NCBI GenBank assembly: GCA_012840125.1
Contig: DULZ01000056.1
Location: forward strand, 1-44,268
DNA from: Clostridia bacterium
GTDB lineage: Bacteria; Bacillota; DULZ01
Reading direction: 5' to 3'
DNA: 44,268 nucleotides
The notes below the pieces were generated by a model. That model was given only the letters and a program-made list of their open reading frames with translations. It was not told where the DNA came from and made no database searches. Below, one piece after another: positions 17,425 to 26,128 of this stretch (position 1 is its first letter; the number at the start of each line of letters is the position of its first letter). A program made the position numbers and the translations under genes.

Positions 17425-17796
17425 CCCCGGCTTCAAGGCCCCGGCCCCTCCCGGCAGGAGGCTAACCCGGGCACGGCCCGGCCAAACCGGGAAACTGCTG
17501 GGCTAAGAGAATTGTGCGACCATGAAGCAGCCATTTCAATGGAACCGGCGCTGCTTGATCCGGCGGCATGAACTGGTGGAGGCGGAAAACGCAGGCTCAG
17601 GTGGGTACGCCGGAGCTTCGGCCCAAGACCAAAAAGGCCTGCCCCGTTTAATGGACGTGAGGCAGGTCTTCGCTTTTCCCGGCATGCACCAACTGCCAAA
17701 GAAGCTAAAAACGGCCCCATTCAAAAGGAAAGCGGTGAGAATAGGCTAATATTTCTTAATAGAAGATAAAACCACGACACAGGTGAGGGGGAGCCT
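17425..17796 (+). other. Gap between histidine kinase and sirtuin genes
   Basis: No credible gene in this 372-base stretch; the short frames have no ribosome site and no family resemblance. It holds one hairpin: AAG-CCTGCC (17634-17643) with GGCAGG-CTT (17661-17670), followed by CGCTTTT, which may be a weak terminator for the two-component operon. Confidence 0.5.
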
Positions 17797-18516
17797 ATGA
17801 AGAGCGAAATTGCGGAACTGGCCCGGCTGCTGACCAATGCCCTCCATGTGGTAGTGCTGACCGGGGCGGGCATGGATACGGAGAGCAACATCCCGGATTT
17901 CCGGAGCCAAACCGGTTGGTGGAGCAAGGTGGACCCGAAAAAGGTAGCCAGCGTTGACACCTTGGAGGAAAACTACGAGCTTTTTTACGAGTTTAACCGC
18001 ATCAATTTGGAACTGCTGGAGAAATGCAAGCCCCATCAAGGACACTACGTCCTGGCCAAACTGGAGGAACAAGGCCTCATCGACGCCATCGCCACCCAAA
18101 ACATCACCGGCTTCCACCGGCTGGCGGGCAGCAAGACCGTCTATGAGCTCCACGGGAACATACGGACCTTCTACTGCCATCGCTGCGGCACTCCCGCCAC
18201 CCGGGAGGAGTTCCTGCAGAAGCAAAGCTGCCGCCGCTGCGGCCGGCAATTGCTGCGACCCGATGTGGTCTTATTCGGCGAAAGCCTGCCCCAAGAAGCT
18301 TGGACCAACACCGTTACGGAAATCCAGCAATCGGACCTGCTCCTGGTCATCGGCACCAGCCTCGAAGTGTACCCCGTCAACCAGTTGCCCCGCCTGGCCA
18401 GGGGCAAGACCGTCTACATCAACCTGGAAGAAGGCCGCCGCGCCGCCTATGATTTTGACTTGTTCATCCGGGGCAAGGCGGGGGAAGTGCTGCAGGAGTT
18501 GATGAACCTTCTCTGA
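17797..18516 (+). CDS. Sir2 (sirtuin) NAD-dependent protein deacylase
   Basis: 239 residues, the usual length of bacterial CobB-type sirtuins. NAD-binding motif GAGMDTESNIPDFR (23-36), TQNITGFHRLAG, catalytic H119 (ELHGN) and a four-cysteine zinc site C127, C130, C145 and C148 (CHRCG ... CRRCG), then VLFGESLP and GTSLEVYP. The usual S of GAGxS is D here (GAGMD), a variant I recall from other clostridial sirtuins. It removes acetyl or acyl groups from lysines, for example on acyl-CoA synthetases, consuming NAD. Start supported by GAGGGGGAG upstream. Neighbours do not suggest a specific target. Confidence 0.93.
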   Translation: MKSEIAELARLLTNALHVVVLTGAGMDTESNIPDFRSQTGWWSKVDPKKVASVDTLEENYELFYEFNRINLELLEKCKPHQGHYVLAKLEEQGLIDAIATQNITGFHRLAGSKTVYELHGNIRTFYCHRCGTPATREEFLQKQSCRRCGRQLLRPDVVLFGESLPQEAWTNTVTEIQQSDLLLVIGTSLEVYPVNQLPRLARGKTVYINLEEGRRAAYDFDLFIRGKAGEVLQELMNLL

Positions 18517-18550
18517 AGGGGGCCATCAGGTGCTCAGGGGAACGTATCAT

Positions 18551-18602
18551 ACACAGGGGGACGGTTCTTGTGTGTTAACGACGACACAACAGATCCGTCC
18601 CC
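18551..18602 (+). repeat. REP-like imperfect palindrome (GGGGACGG/CCGTCCCC hairpin)
   Basis: GGGGACGG (18557-18564) pairs with CCGTCCCC (18595-18602), and inside it TTGTGT (18568-18573) pairs with ACACAA (18584-18589). The ACACAGGGGGACGGTTC core resembles, from memory, a short motif dispersed in many Firmicute genomes and linked with REP-associated (Y1) transposases. It lies between the sirtuin and serpin genes, which converge; it may also act as their shared terminator. Confidence 0.55.
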
Positions 18603-18636
18603 GCGTGCTTACGCCCCTGTGCTTTGGGCCCAGCCT

Positions 18637-19860
18637 TTATTCCACCGCCCACATCTTGCCCAGGAACAAGATGCTGCCGGTGTCTTCCTCGGCAATCACG
18701 AAGACAAAGGGCCGGTCGGCAATGAACCGCAGGGGCTCCATGGCCCCCGTCTCCCTCACTTCCACCACCGTCACCCCGGCAGCCTCGCTGCCCTCTTCAT
18801 TGACCTCGATGACCGCCTTGTGCATTACCCGGTCAATATAGACATCGTCTCGAATTCCGGAAAAATCCGCCCGGTCCGTGAAAGCCTCCGCCATGCCCAG
18901 CTTGGACAAGCTGTCATTTAAGAGCTTGATGCCGTATTCCATTTTGAACCGGGGCAGCTGCACCACCACATCCCGCTGGGTGCTGACACTTTGCTTGATC
19001 TCTTCCCACTTCTCCCTGGTCAGGTTGTCGATAAAGGCGTTAATCTCTAATCCTTCCCTGGGCAGTACCACATACATGGCGGTTTTTTCCTTCCCGTAAG
19101 GGAGCCTGACCACCTGGTAGTCCGCCCCTTCCCCGTACTCGGCCTGACCAAATTTGCTCATCATCTGGACCGGCTGTTTGGCGCCGGTGCCGGCGCGGAA
19201 TTCCGCCGGAAAAGTGTTTTTCCGGTCAAATTGTTCCGTCCACTGTCCTTTAAAATAGATGGCATTGATTAAATACATAATCACATCTTGAGGGATTTCC
19301 CCTTCCAGCATCTTGTCAATCTTACCTTCCGTGGCCTTGGCAATCCACCGGTTAATGGTTTCCGCGGCATCCGGCCGGGCAAAATCCAGTTCCGCCACTT
19401 CCGCCCGGAAAACGTCTTTGTTTACTTCCAGAAAAGCGGGCTGGATCTCTTCCCCGGCCCGGAGCCAAATGGAGTTGCCGATCTTTAACTCAATGTCCTT
19501 GTCCACCCCGGCTAAATAGCCCAGCAGCCGGCGGTAAGTCTCATTTAAAGATGCAAGCTCAATACCTTGGTAGTTCAGGGCTTCCGTCATCCCTTCCATG
19601 GTGGTGCCCCGGGCCCCCTGGTAAGTCATGGTAAGGGCTGTGGAGATACTTAAGGGCGAGATGAAGATGTTCTTTTCTGCATCTTCCCGGTTGATTTCCC
19701 GGAAAAGGTCAAAGGCAAACTCCGTGTTGCCGTCCAGCACTGCCGGGTCCAGCTTGCTCAAATCCACCTGCCGGCTGCCGGTAAATACCCCGGCTCCACA
19801 CCCGGTGAGAATACCGGCGGCCAGGCAAGCCACCAGCAGCACCGTTCCCCATTTTCTCAT
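18637..19860 (-). CDS. Lipoprotein serpin (serine protease inhibitor family)
   Basis: A 407-residue serpin. The signal peptide ends in a lipobox, ILTGC, lipid anchor at C21. Serpin landmarks: the FAFDLFRE helix, NIFISPLSISTALTM, YFKGQWTEQFD, the hinge EVNEEGSEAAG, and the closing RPFVFVIAEEDTGSILFLGKM. The reactive-centre loop runs VTVVEVRETGAMEP; by the standard spacing from the hinge the P1 residue would be near T/G of RETG, though the nearby R could serve. Functional serpins trap a protease in a covalent complex; the AAG-type hinge suggests an inhibitory form. It would sit on the outer face of the membrane. AGGTG precedes the ATG at 19860. Confidence 0.93.
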   Translation of the reverse strand: MRKWGTVLLVACLAAGILTGCGAGVFTGSRQVDLSKLDPAVLDGNTEFAFDLFREINREDAEKNIFISPLSISTALTMTYQGARGTTMEGMTEALNYQGIELASLNETYRRLLGYLAGVDKDIELKIGNSIWLRAGEEIQPAFLEVNKDVFRAEVAELDFARPDAAETINRWIAKATEGKIDKMLEGEIPQDVIMYLINAIYFKGQWTEQFDRKNTFPAEFRAGTGAKQPVQMMSKFGQAEYGEGADYQVVRLPYGKEKTAMYVVLPREGLEINAFIDNLTREKWEEIKQSVSTQRDVVVQLPRFKMEYGIKLLNDSLSKLGMAEAFTDRADFSGIRDDVYIDRVMHKAVIEVNEEGSEAAGVTVVEVRETGAMEPLRFIADRPFVFVIAEEDTGSILFLGKMWAVE

Positions 19861-19995
19861 TTGTTCTCACCTCTTGCTTGATTTCGTCGTTTACTCCTTT
19901 GACGAAATTTACCTGGATAAGTTCCCGTCCCCGGCCCCAGGCCGGGCTGGAGGCCGGATTACGATTCCACCCCCCGTCCCGGGAGGCCCGGCCGG

Positions 19996-20025
19996 AAAAA
20001 GCAAAAAGCCGCCAGGGATGGCGAC
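19996..20025 (-). terminator. Terminator of the cyclodeaminase-like gene
   Basis: On the minus strand a 7-bp stem (20019-20025 with 20008-20014, one G-U pair) is followed by TTTTTGCTTTTT. It lies 46 bases after the gene at 20071. Confidence 0.75.
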
Positions 20026-20070
20026 TTGTACCAAGTATAGATAGGAAAAGCCCCCAGGCTTTACTTCCCA

Positions 20071-20616
20071 TCACCCCCGGGGCTGCTCCGGCAAGGGGCA
20101 GCCGGATTTTTGCGGCATCAGTCCGTTATCCAAAACGGATTCCGCCGTGGCCTCCATGGCCGCCCTGGCCAGGTGCTGGACGATAAATAAATCAATCACA
20201 CAGCTGGTGGCGCACCAGGACCTTAATGCCTCCGCCAGCTCCGTCAGCTCTTGGAGGTGATGCTTGATATCCTCTAAAGACCGGGCGGCGGCTTCGTAGC
20301 TCTGCTGCAGCCGGATACACTGTTCCATGGTTTTTCCCTTGGCTTCCCGGAGGGCTTCGATCATTTCCTCCACCACTTCCGTGTCCCGGTCCGCAAAAGC
20401 AAGGAACTTGTGCATCAGGGTTTCCGCCTGCTGCTGGAAATCCCGGTAACGCCGGGTCTCGCCCGGATTCCGGTTGGCCGACACCTGGCAGCACATCCTA
20501 ATTAAGGCCGCTCCCATGGCCCCGGTGACAGCCAGTACACTTCCTCCTTTTGGTGAGGGAAAAGTGGTACTGCCTATGGCCTCTACATATTCCCGCACGG
20601 GTTTACCGGTAAACAT
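20071..20616 (-). CDS. Cyclodeaminase/cyclohydrolase family protein (FTCD C-terminal type)
   Basis: 181 residues from ATG 20616, chosen because CAAGGAGTG lies just upstream; a longer frame begins at 20658. The protein is mainly helical and matches the FchA/FTCD_C family: PSPKGGSVLAVTGAMGAAL (about 19-37), then FADRDTEVVEEMIEALREAKG, the usual active-site segment. Members act on formimino- or methenyl-tetrahydrofolate in one-carbon metabolism. No folate gene is adjacent, and family members with diverged active sites exist, so the reaction is a family inference. Divergent from the gene at 21013. Confidence 0.85.
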   Translation of the reverse strand: MFTGKPVREYVEAIGSTTFPSPKGGSVLAVTGAMGAALIRMCCQVSANRNPGETRRYRDFQQQAETLMHKFLAFADRDTEVVEEMIEALREAKGKTMEQCIRLQQSYEAAARSLEDIKHHLQELTELAEALRSWCATSCVIDLFIVQHLARAAMEATAESVLDNGLMPQKSGCPLPEQPRG

Positions 20617-21012
20617 GTAATCACTCCTTGTGCCAGAGTTAGGGTCAACCCTTCTCACCCAAGCCGGGCAGCACTTGAGCTTGGAAAAGCACTGGGTTTT
20701 CGCCCTTCCCTAATTATCTTGTTCTAAATTGCCCGGTTTTTACCTCTTGAGGATGGCAAATTTAATGGTGTACTAAAACGGGCCCGGGATTGCACCCGGG
20801 TACACGGTACTTGGCGGTCCGGAGCACACCATGTGGCCGGGAACCCCGCACCGCAATAAAGAACCGGCCCCTGAGAAATGACGAAATTAATGCTATTTAA
20901 AGAATTTTCATTTGCTTTTTGCAAGAATATTTATTATATTTAAATTACCATAAGACTATGGCAAACTCCTAGCAAAATTTTCGGGAAAACCACCTGCAAG
21001 GAGGCGAACCCC
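20617..21012. other. Divergent intergenic region with a GC-rich palindromic element
   Basis: This 396-base region separates two divergent genes. It holds a stem-loop at 20768-20805: GTGTAC (20768-20773) pairs with GTACAC (20800-20805) and an inner CCCGGG pairs with CCCGGG. The right part (20880-20970) is very AT-rich and is likely the promoter zone of the gene at 21013. No gene and no tRNA fold was found. Confidence 0.45.
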
Positions 21013-21432
21013 ATGCGCAGACGCTACCATCTCATGACACCGGAAAAAGCTTGGCAGAGGTACGGCTACGGGGTAAGCGTGGAGTTTTTCATCACTGATT
21101 ATTTCTACGCCGGTCACAAGGATATCTGGGAAATGTGCCGGCAGCACATCTCTGACGGCATCTGCCAGGTGGACGGCTTGGTGACGGTAGAAGAAAGAGC
21201 CCATGTGACGAAGCTCTTCTACCAGTACGTCAGGAATTATATCGACAGCCAGGGAGGCATAGACAAGTTACAGCTCTTAAACCACCCGGACCACGATTTC
21301 GCCTGGCACGAGGATCTCGATAAGCTGATTAGCGACCTAAAGGAACTGGAGACATCATATAAAGAAACCGCCCAGAGCGAAACGGCAACCACTCCTGCTT
21401 TTCTAACCCCGGCACGCCAGGACCTGCTGTAG
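21013..21432 (+). CDS. Conserved-looking soluble protein of unknown function
   Basis: A 139-residue product with a good start: AAGGAGG is eight bases before ATG 21013. It has no signal peptide or membrane helix. Aromatic and charged residues are spread through it (FFITDYFYAGHKDIWEMC, QVDGLVTVEERAHVTKLFYQYV), suggesting a folded alpha-helical domain, with a Thr/Ala-rich loose C-terminal tail. I do not recognise the family. Two cysteines are not in metal-site spacing. It stands alone, divergent from the cyclodeaminase-like gene across a structured region. Confidence 0.7.
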   Translation: MRRRYHLMTPEKAWQRYGYGVSVEFFITDYFYAGHKDIWEMCRQHISDGICQVDGLVTVEERAHVTKLFYQYVRNYIDSQGGIDKLQLLNHPDHDFAWHEDLDKLISDLKELETSYKETAQSETATTPAFLTPARQDLL

Positions 21433-21931
21433 ACCTCCTCACCGGCTGCAAAGAGCCCTGCCGGCGGAAGCATTCCGATTAGTGGCGCCACCCGCCAAAC
21501 CCCGCACCGGCACGACAGCACCGGCCGGCCTCTGAGCACTAAAGGACGACACCGGATGATGCCCCGGTACAAAAAACCAGCCGCTGTTTTTGCAAAAGCC
21601 CAATGTCCCCTCATTATTAGAGTGCCCGCACAAGTGTCCGTTTGCACAAGCTGTCAAAAACCTCCCCCGTTAGTTAGTTCCCTCCGTCACGAGATTTCCT
21701 TCAACGGCCATCCATGAATGAAAAATTGCTGCTCGGGTTAAGTCCAACTTTCACCCGGACCGAGGTTTCCTTAAATATAGCTTCGTAACATCCCCTTTTC
21801 ATGCCAGGCTCCTAGGCAGCCATCTACCGGTCCGGTTCCCTTTGCCCGCAACGATGACAGTGGCCCGGTGCCGTTAAAATCCGCGCTCTTATGGCCTCCA
21901 CCGGGGCTCCCGCTCTTTTCTCCCCTTGGTC
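21433..21931. other. Long gap without a credible gene
   Basis: About 500 bases between convergent genes. Short open frames on both strands lack ribosome sites and family resemblance. No T-rich terminator hairpin, repeat or RNA gene was recognised. Confidence 0.5.
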
Positions 21932-22444
21932 CTATCCTTTCATCCCCGGGCCCGCTTGCCGCAAGAAACGCAGCAAGTTGACCAAACCCCGGGCACCGAA
22001 AAAGCACCCGATTCCGATTAGCAGTTCCGTGATAACCCCGGCCAGGTCACGGACATAGACGGCCGGCGTACCGGGCATCCACCGGTCAGCCGCATATATA
22101 TTGGTTACGACTCTGACCAGTTTCGGCAAGGCATTCCCGGCGAAGTAAAGGCCGAGGACGGAAAAGGCCAGGCGCTGTAGTTCCTCGGCGCTGACAGCTT
22201 CTCCCCCGTCGCCGTCCTGCCTGCCCCTCACCATCAAGGCAGCCACCTGGCCGGCCAGGACCCATAACAGCACCCCGGAAACAAGATAACCTAACGGGTA
22301 CAGCACCGCGGGCAAAATGTCCGTCTCCATCACCGGTACGGAAATGTATAGGTAGACAGCATTAGACAAAAGATTAACACCCTGCATCACTAAGAAAAGC
22401 CCTAACACTTTGCACGCCAATCCAGCGAGCTCTCTCCCGCTCAC
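21932..22444 (-). CDS. Four-helix membrane protein of unknown function
   Basis: 170 residues with about four hydrophobic segments: near 10-33 (KVLGLFLVMQGVNLLSNAVYLY), 42-68 (PAVLYPLGYLVSGVLLWVLAGQV), 88-112 and 130-158. A charged, Gly-rich cytoplasmic loop (RGRQDGDGGEAVSAEELQ) separates the two halves, which look alike (both contain a LGLF/LGLY...N pattern), so the protein may be an internal duplication. No enzyme motif. A GGAGGGC site precedes the ATG at 22444. Stands alone. Confidence 0.7.
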   Translation of the reverse strand: MSGRELAGLACKVLGLFLVMQGVNLLSNAVYLYISVPVMETDILPAVLYPLGYLVSGVLLWVLAGQVAALMVRGRQDGDGGEAVSAEELQRLAFSVLGLYFAGNALPKLVRVVTNIYAADRWMPGTPAVYVRDLAGVITELLIGIGCFFGARGLVNLLRFLRQAGPGMKG

Positions 22445-22809
22445 GGGCAGCCCTCCTTTGCCGACAAAAAGTTGCCAATATTATACACTGTTTTCCTCTC
22501 ACTGGACAACAGCCTGTGCCGGACCTGGCGCAGAATCAGGTTTCTCTACCGGCGGATAAACTCAGGCTCTTTCCCCTTATTTGTGAAACTATGTTATAAT
22601 TAAGCTAGATAAACCAATTAAGTTCTTTTGTCGATTTGAACCTAACGGGGCATACCGGGACCATACCAAGGGTCGGGACCGGCCTTCGCCAAAGGCGCAG
22701 GATCAACCGGCGCTGGGGACATCTGGTCGCAGCACCCAAACAAGCAGCTAACCCAGGGCTACCTATTCAGGTTACCCATACAATACTAATGACAGGATGG
22801 ATGGGCTAT
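22445..22809 (+). other. Upstream region of the LysR gene
   Basis: 365 bases with no separate gene. TATAAT at 22595-22600 is a possible -10 without a clear -35. The frame open from 22636 into the LysR gene has no ribosome site and looks non-coding. Confidence 0.4.
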
Positions 22810-23730
22810 ATGCGAATTGAGCAGCTGCATTACCTGATTGCCGTAAGCCAGCACAAATCCATGACGGCAGCAGCGAAGGAGATTCACGTATCCCAGCAGA
22901 ATCTCAGCGTCGCCCTGCGCAATTTGGAGAATGAATTCGGGGTCCAGCTTTTGGTCCGCTCCCCCCAGGGCATCGCCCTGACACCGGAAGGCGAAATGTT
23001 CGTCCACAAGGCCCAGGAAATTGTCGCCAAGATTGACGAGCTGTATGACCTGTTCAGCAAAGAAAAACCGGTGAAAAAAGTGCTCAAAGGCCGGCTGCAA
23101 ATCGAAGTCGTGCCTTTTATGACCCTGCCGGACGTCCTGGTTTCTTTCCAAAAGCTCCATCCCCAGGTCACCCTGACCCTGCGGGAGAACAGCCCGCCGC
23201 GGATTGTCAAGAACGTAGCCCAGGGCATGAGCGATATCGGCATTATCATCCGGACCGTTGATGAACCGGGTTTAGTGAGATTCATCCATGACCTGGGCCT
23301 GCATTACGATACCATCATCGAGGACCGTGTTTTTGTATGCGCCGGCAAGAAATCACCCCTCAGGCACAGGCACGTCATCTCCCTGCCCGAGCTCTTGAAA
23401 CAAAAACTCATCGTCTGGGGCGTCCTGTACGACTGGCTGCTGGAGATCCTCATGGGCCACCAGGACCCCGCCAAACTGCAGATCCAGAAATCGGACAACG
23501 TGCAGATCTACAAAAAAGTCATTGAAGAAGGCCTGGCCGTCGGTTTTGTCACCGGTATCGGCTTGGAAAAAGAGCTGATCTTTAAAAAGGGTGAAATCAA
23601 AGCCATCTCCATCGAGCAGCACAACCGCATCAGCATTGCCCTGGTCTATCCCCCTGAAAATGCCCTCAGCGAAACAGCCAAAGAATTCATTGCTCACCTG
23701 AAATCCGCCACCCAGGATTATCGTGGCTGA
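22810..23730 (+). CDS. LysR-family transcriptional regulator
   Basis: 306 residues from ATG 22810. The N-terminal winged helix-turn-helix (about 2-60) reads MRIEQLHYLIAVSQHKSMTAAAKEIHVSQQNLSVALRNLE in two overlapping parts of the usual LysR pattern; an effector-binding domain follows (about 90-300). The frame could start upstream, but the family begins here. It lies directly before a six-gene catabolic set on the same strand, with palindromes in between, so it very likely controls that set in response to the substrate or an intermediate. Confidence 0.93.
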   Translation: MRIEQLHYLIAVSQHKSMTAAAKEIHVSQQNLSVALRNLENEFGVQLLVRSPQGIALTPEGEMFVHKAQEIVAKIDELYDLFSKEKPVKKVLKGRLQIEVVPFMTLPDVLVSFQKLHPQVTLTLRENSPPRIVKNVAQGMSDIGIIIRTVDEPGLVRFIHDLGLHYDTIIEDRVFVCAGKKSPLRHRHVISLPELLKQKLIVWGVLYDWLLEILMGHQDPAKLQIQKSDNVQIYKKVIEEGLAVGFVTGIGLEKELIFKKGEIKAISIEQHNRISIALVYPPENALSETAKEFIAHLKSATQDYRG

Positions 23731-23748
23731 TCTTTTTTTACCCCAGTC

Positions 23749-23823
23749 ACAAATGTCATTTGTAACAAACGTTGAAAATTCAAAAATTATCTGTTAGCCA
23801 TTTCCAATTACCCGCGGTACAAT
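23749..23823 (+). promoter_or_regulatory. Candidate LysR operator and promoter of the Xsc locus
   Basis: Between the LysR gene and the first catabolic gene lie two palindromes: ACAAATG-T-CATTTGT (23749-23763) and TTGAA-AA-TTCAA (23772-23783). Both fit the interrupted dyads that LysR proteins bind. A possible -10 (TACAAT, 23818-23823) follows about 35 bases downstream, with a weak -35. Confidence 0.5.
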
Positions 23824-23884
23824 TATGTTAAGAGGTTCACAAGCTCGCGGAAACCTCGTCATCATGCTCAAAGGGGGAATAAAA

Positions 23885-24814
23885 ATGAAGGTGGCAGTTG
23901 TTGGTTCTGGTGTGATGGGGCCCGGGATTGCTCAAGTGTTTTTAATGGGGGGGCACCGGGTGGCGCTCACGGACATTAAAGAAGAAGCTTTAACCGCCGG
24001 CGCCCGGGAAATCAAAAACAGCCTGGAGCTGATGGTTTCCAAAGGGATCAGCGACCTGGACGTGCCCGCCCTGTTGGAGAATCTGGAAACCACCACCGAC
24101 TTAGCAACAGTCAAAGACGCCGATTTAGTAGTGGAAGCAGTCCCTGAGGTAATTGAAATCAAGAAAAAGGTCTATGATGAACTGGACCGGTACTGCCGGC
24201 CCGACGCCGTCGTTGTCAGCAACACTTCTGCCTTTCCCTTGCCCGACATCTTCCCGCAATTCCGGCCGGGAAACTTCTTCGTGGCTCACTTTATGAATCC
24301 TCCGCAGATCATTCCCCTGGTGGAAATTGTGAAAAATGACCGGACCAACCCGGACAAGGTAGCCTGGCTCAAAGGGGAACTGGAAAAGTGCGGTAAGAAA
24401 CCCATTGTCATCAACCAATTCATCAAAGGTTTCCTCATCAACCGCATGCAAGCCGCCATGGCCCGGGAAGCCCTCTACCTGTATGAAAAAGGCATTGTCT
24501 CCCTGGAGGACCTGGATACTGCAACCACCGCCTGCATCGGCTTCAAATCCGCCTGGCAGGGCACCTTTGAAACCATGGATTACATCGGCTTGGATACCTG
24601 CGCCTTTGCCTACAACGTGATCTTCCCGGATCTCTGCAGTGACACCACGGTACCGGGAACCATCATGCAAAAAGTCAAGGAAGGCAAACTGGGCCTGAAG
24701 ACCGGCGAAGGCTTCTTCACCTATCCGGATGGGGCCGCCGATGTTTCCCTGGAAAGACAGTCCGGCCTCTTGGAGCAGCTGAAGCTGTTTAACGCCTACC
24801 TGCTCAAGAAATAA
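23885..24814 (+). CDS. 3-hydroxyacyl-CoA dehydrogenase-family NAD-dependent dehydrogenase
   Basis: 309 residues; ATG 23885 is preceded by GGGGG and opens with the Rossmann motif AVVGSGVMGPG. Catalytic H135 lies in VAHFMNPPQIIPLVEIV. The NPPxxIPLVE form resembles the lambda-crystallin (L-gulonate) and carnitine dehydrogenases, which oxidise free hydroxy acids, more than the NPxxxMxLVE of acyl-CoA enzymes; this is a judgement by eye. The C-terminal helical domain (about 185-285) has the FIKGFLINRMQAAM motif. First gene of the Xsc locus. By context it may oxidise a hydroxy sulfonate such as sulfolactate, but a hydroxyacyl-CoA remains possible. Confidence 0.82.
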   Translation: MKVAVVGSGVMGPGIAQVFLMGGHRVALTDIKEEALTAGAREIKNSLELMVSKGISDLDVPALLENLETTTDLATVKDADLVVEAVPEVIEIKKKVYDELDRYCRPDAVVVSNTSAFPLPDIFPQFRPGNFFVAHFMNPPQIIPLVEIVKNDRTNPDKVAWLKGELEKCGKKPIVINQFIKGFLINRMQAAMAREALYLYEKGIVSLEDLDTATTACIGFKSAWQGTFETMDYIGLDTCAFAYNVIFPDLCSDTTVPGTIMQKVKEGKLGLKTGEGFFTYPDGAADVSLERQSGLLEQLKLFNAYLLKK

Positions 24815-24859
24815 AGATTACCCGCAGTCAGAACCCTCTTATACGGGAGGCAATGGTAC

Positions 24860-26104
24860 ATGAGTTCAAATACAACGGCAAGTAAGAAACTGGTCTTCAC
24901 CGATCGCCAACGAAAACTGTGGCCCATCCTGATCCTGGGTGCCTTTTTCGAGGGTTTTGATGACGCCCTGGTGAACATCGCCTTGCCCTACATCCAGGCC
25001 GACTTCAACATGAGCACCCAGTTGACGGGCTATGCCTTGTCTATTATCGCTTTCGGCACCATGGTGGCCTTTTTCGTCTCCCGGCTGGCGGACAGCATCG
25101 GCCGGCGCAAAGTCTTTCTCATGTGCGTGTACATGTATTCCATTTGCAGTTTCTTGACCGCTTTTGCTCCCAATGCCCAGCTGTTTATCTTCATCCAGTT
25201 TGTGGCGCGGATCTTCCTTATCGGCTGCTGGTCCGTGGGCTATGTGATCATCTGCGAGGAGTTCTCCACCGAGCACCGCGGCACCGCCGTCGGCCGGTTC
25301 CAGCTCACCGCCGTACTGGGAGCCCTGCTGATTGGGATCCTGCTCCCCATTTTTACCAAGATCGGCTTAAGCTGGCGCGCCCTCTACGTGGCCGGGGCCT
25401 TCCCCTTGATCCCGGTCCTGCTGATGAACAAGCGGCTGCCGGAAACGGAAGCCTTCCTGCAGTTGCAGGAAGAAAAGAAACAAGGCAAGCGGCAAGAAAA
25501 AGAAGACTTCTTCGGCCCCTGGCGCCATCCCTTTACCAGGTACATGGTGGTCATGTGCTTGATCTGGTTCTTCCTGTATTTCGGCATTAAGGGCACCCTG
25601 AACTTCTTCTCCCTCCGGGTGGTCAACGAACTCAGCTGGACCCCCAACATGGTGAGCTTGGGCCTGGTCCTGCAGACCTTAACCGGCATCATCATCATCG
25701 CCGTGAACGGGAAGATGATGGACACTATCGGCCGCAAGCGGGCGGCTACCATGATCATCATCCTGGGCTGTGTCTTCAGCGTCCTGACCTTTACCTTGAA
25801 GAGCTTCTACCTGGTGCTGTTCTGCAGCATCATGGCCGCCGGTTTTGTCAACTCCTTCTTAATCGTCGGCTCCACTTTAACCAACGAGCTCTTCCCCACG
25901 GAAATCCGCGCCAATGCCATGGCCTGGTCCAATAACATCGTGGGCCGCATCGGGCAGATTGCCGTACCCACCGTGGTCACCACCATGGCGGTCTGGCTGG
26001 GACTGGGGAATGCCACCGCCGTCGCCGTGGCTTTGCCGGTGATTTCCCTGCTGCTGATCCTGGCCTTCCTACCGGAAACCGGTAAGAAAGAAGCGGCCAA
26101 ATAG
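24860..26104 (+). CDS. MFS transporter (organic acid:H+ symporter type)
   Basis: 414 residues with 12 hydrophobic segments. Motif A is visible between helices 2 and 3 (SRLADSIGRRKVF), and a similar KMMDTIGRKRA between helices 8 and 9. The opening FEGFDDALVNIALPYIQADF resembles the aromatic/organic acid symporter group. GGGAGG lies nine bases before the ATG. Placed second in the Xsc locus, it is the likely importer of the compound degraded there, as the MFS protein SauU is for sulfoacetate, though substrate cannot be read from sequence. Confidence 0.9.
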   Translation: MSSNTTASKKLVFTDRQRKLWPILILGAFFEGFDDALVNIALPYIQADFNMSTQLTGYALSIIAFGTMVAFFVSRLADSIGRRKVFLMCVYMYSICSFLTAFAPNAQLFIFIQFVARIFLIGCWSVGYVIICEEFSTEHRGTAVGRFQLTAVLGALLIGILLPIFTKIGLSWRALYVAGAFPLIPVLLMNKRLPETEAFLQLQEEKKQGKRQEKEDFFGPWRHPFTRYMVVMCLIWFFLYFGIKGTLNFFSLRVVNELSWTPNMVSLGLVLQTLTGIIIIAVNGKMMDTIGRKRAATMIIILGCVFSVLTFTLKSFYLVLFCSIMAAGFVNSFLIVGSTLTNELFPTEIRANAMAWSNNIVGRIGQIAVPTVVTTMAVWLGLGNATAVAVALPVISLLLILAFLPETGKKEAAK

Positions 26105-26128
26105 TCCTGATAGATAGTATGGAAGGAT

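Noticed and set aside
20768-20835. Possible tRNA-like fold starting GGTGTAC and ending near GCACACC
   Set aside because: No T-loop (GTTCGA-type) or anticodon arm could be placed; only a nested palindrome is present.
22636-22809. N-terminal extension of the LysR protein
   Set aside because: It has no ribosome site, and the LysR helix-turn-helix normally begins within a few residues of the start, as it does from ATG 22810.
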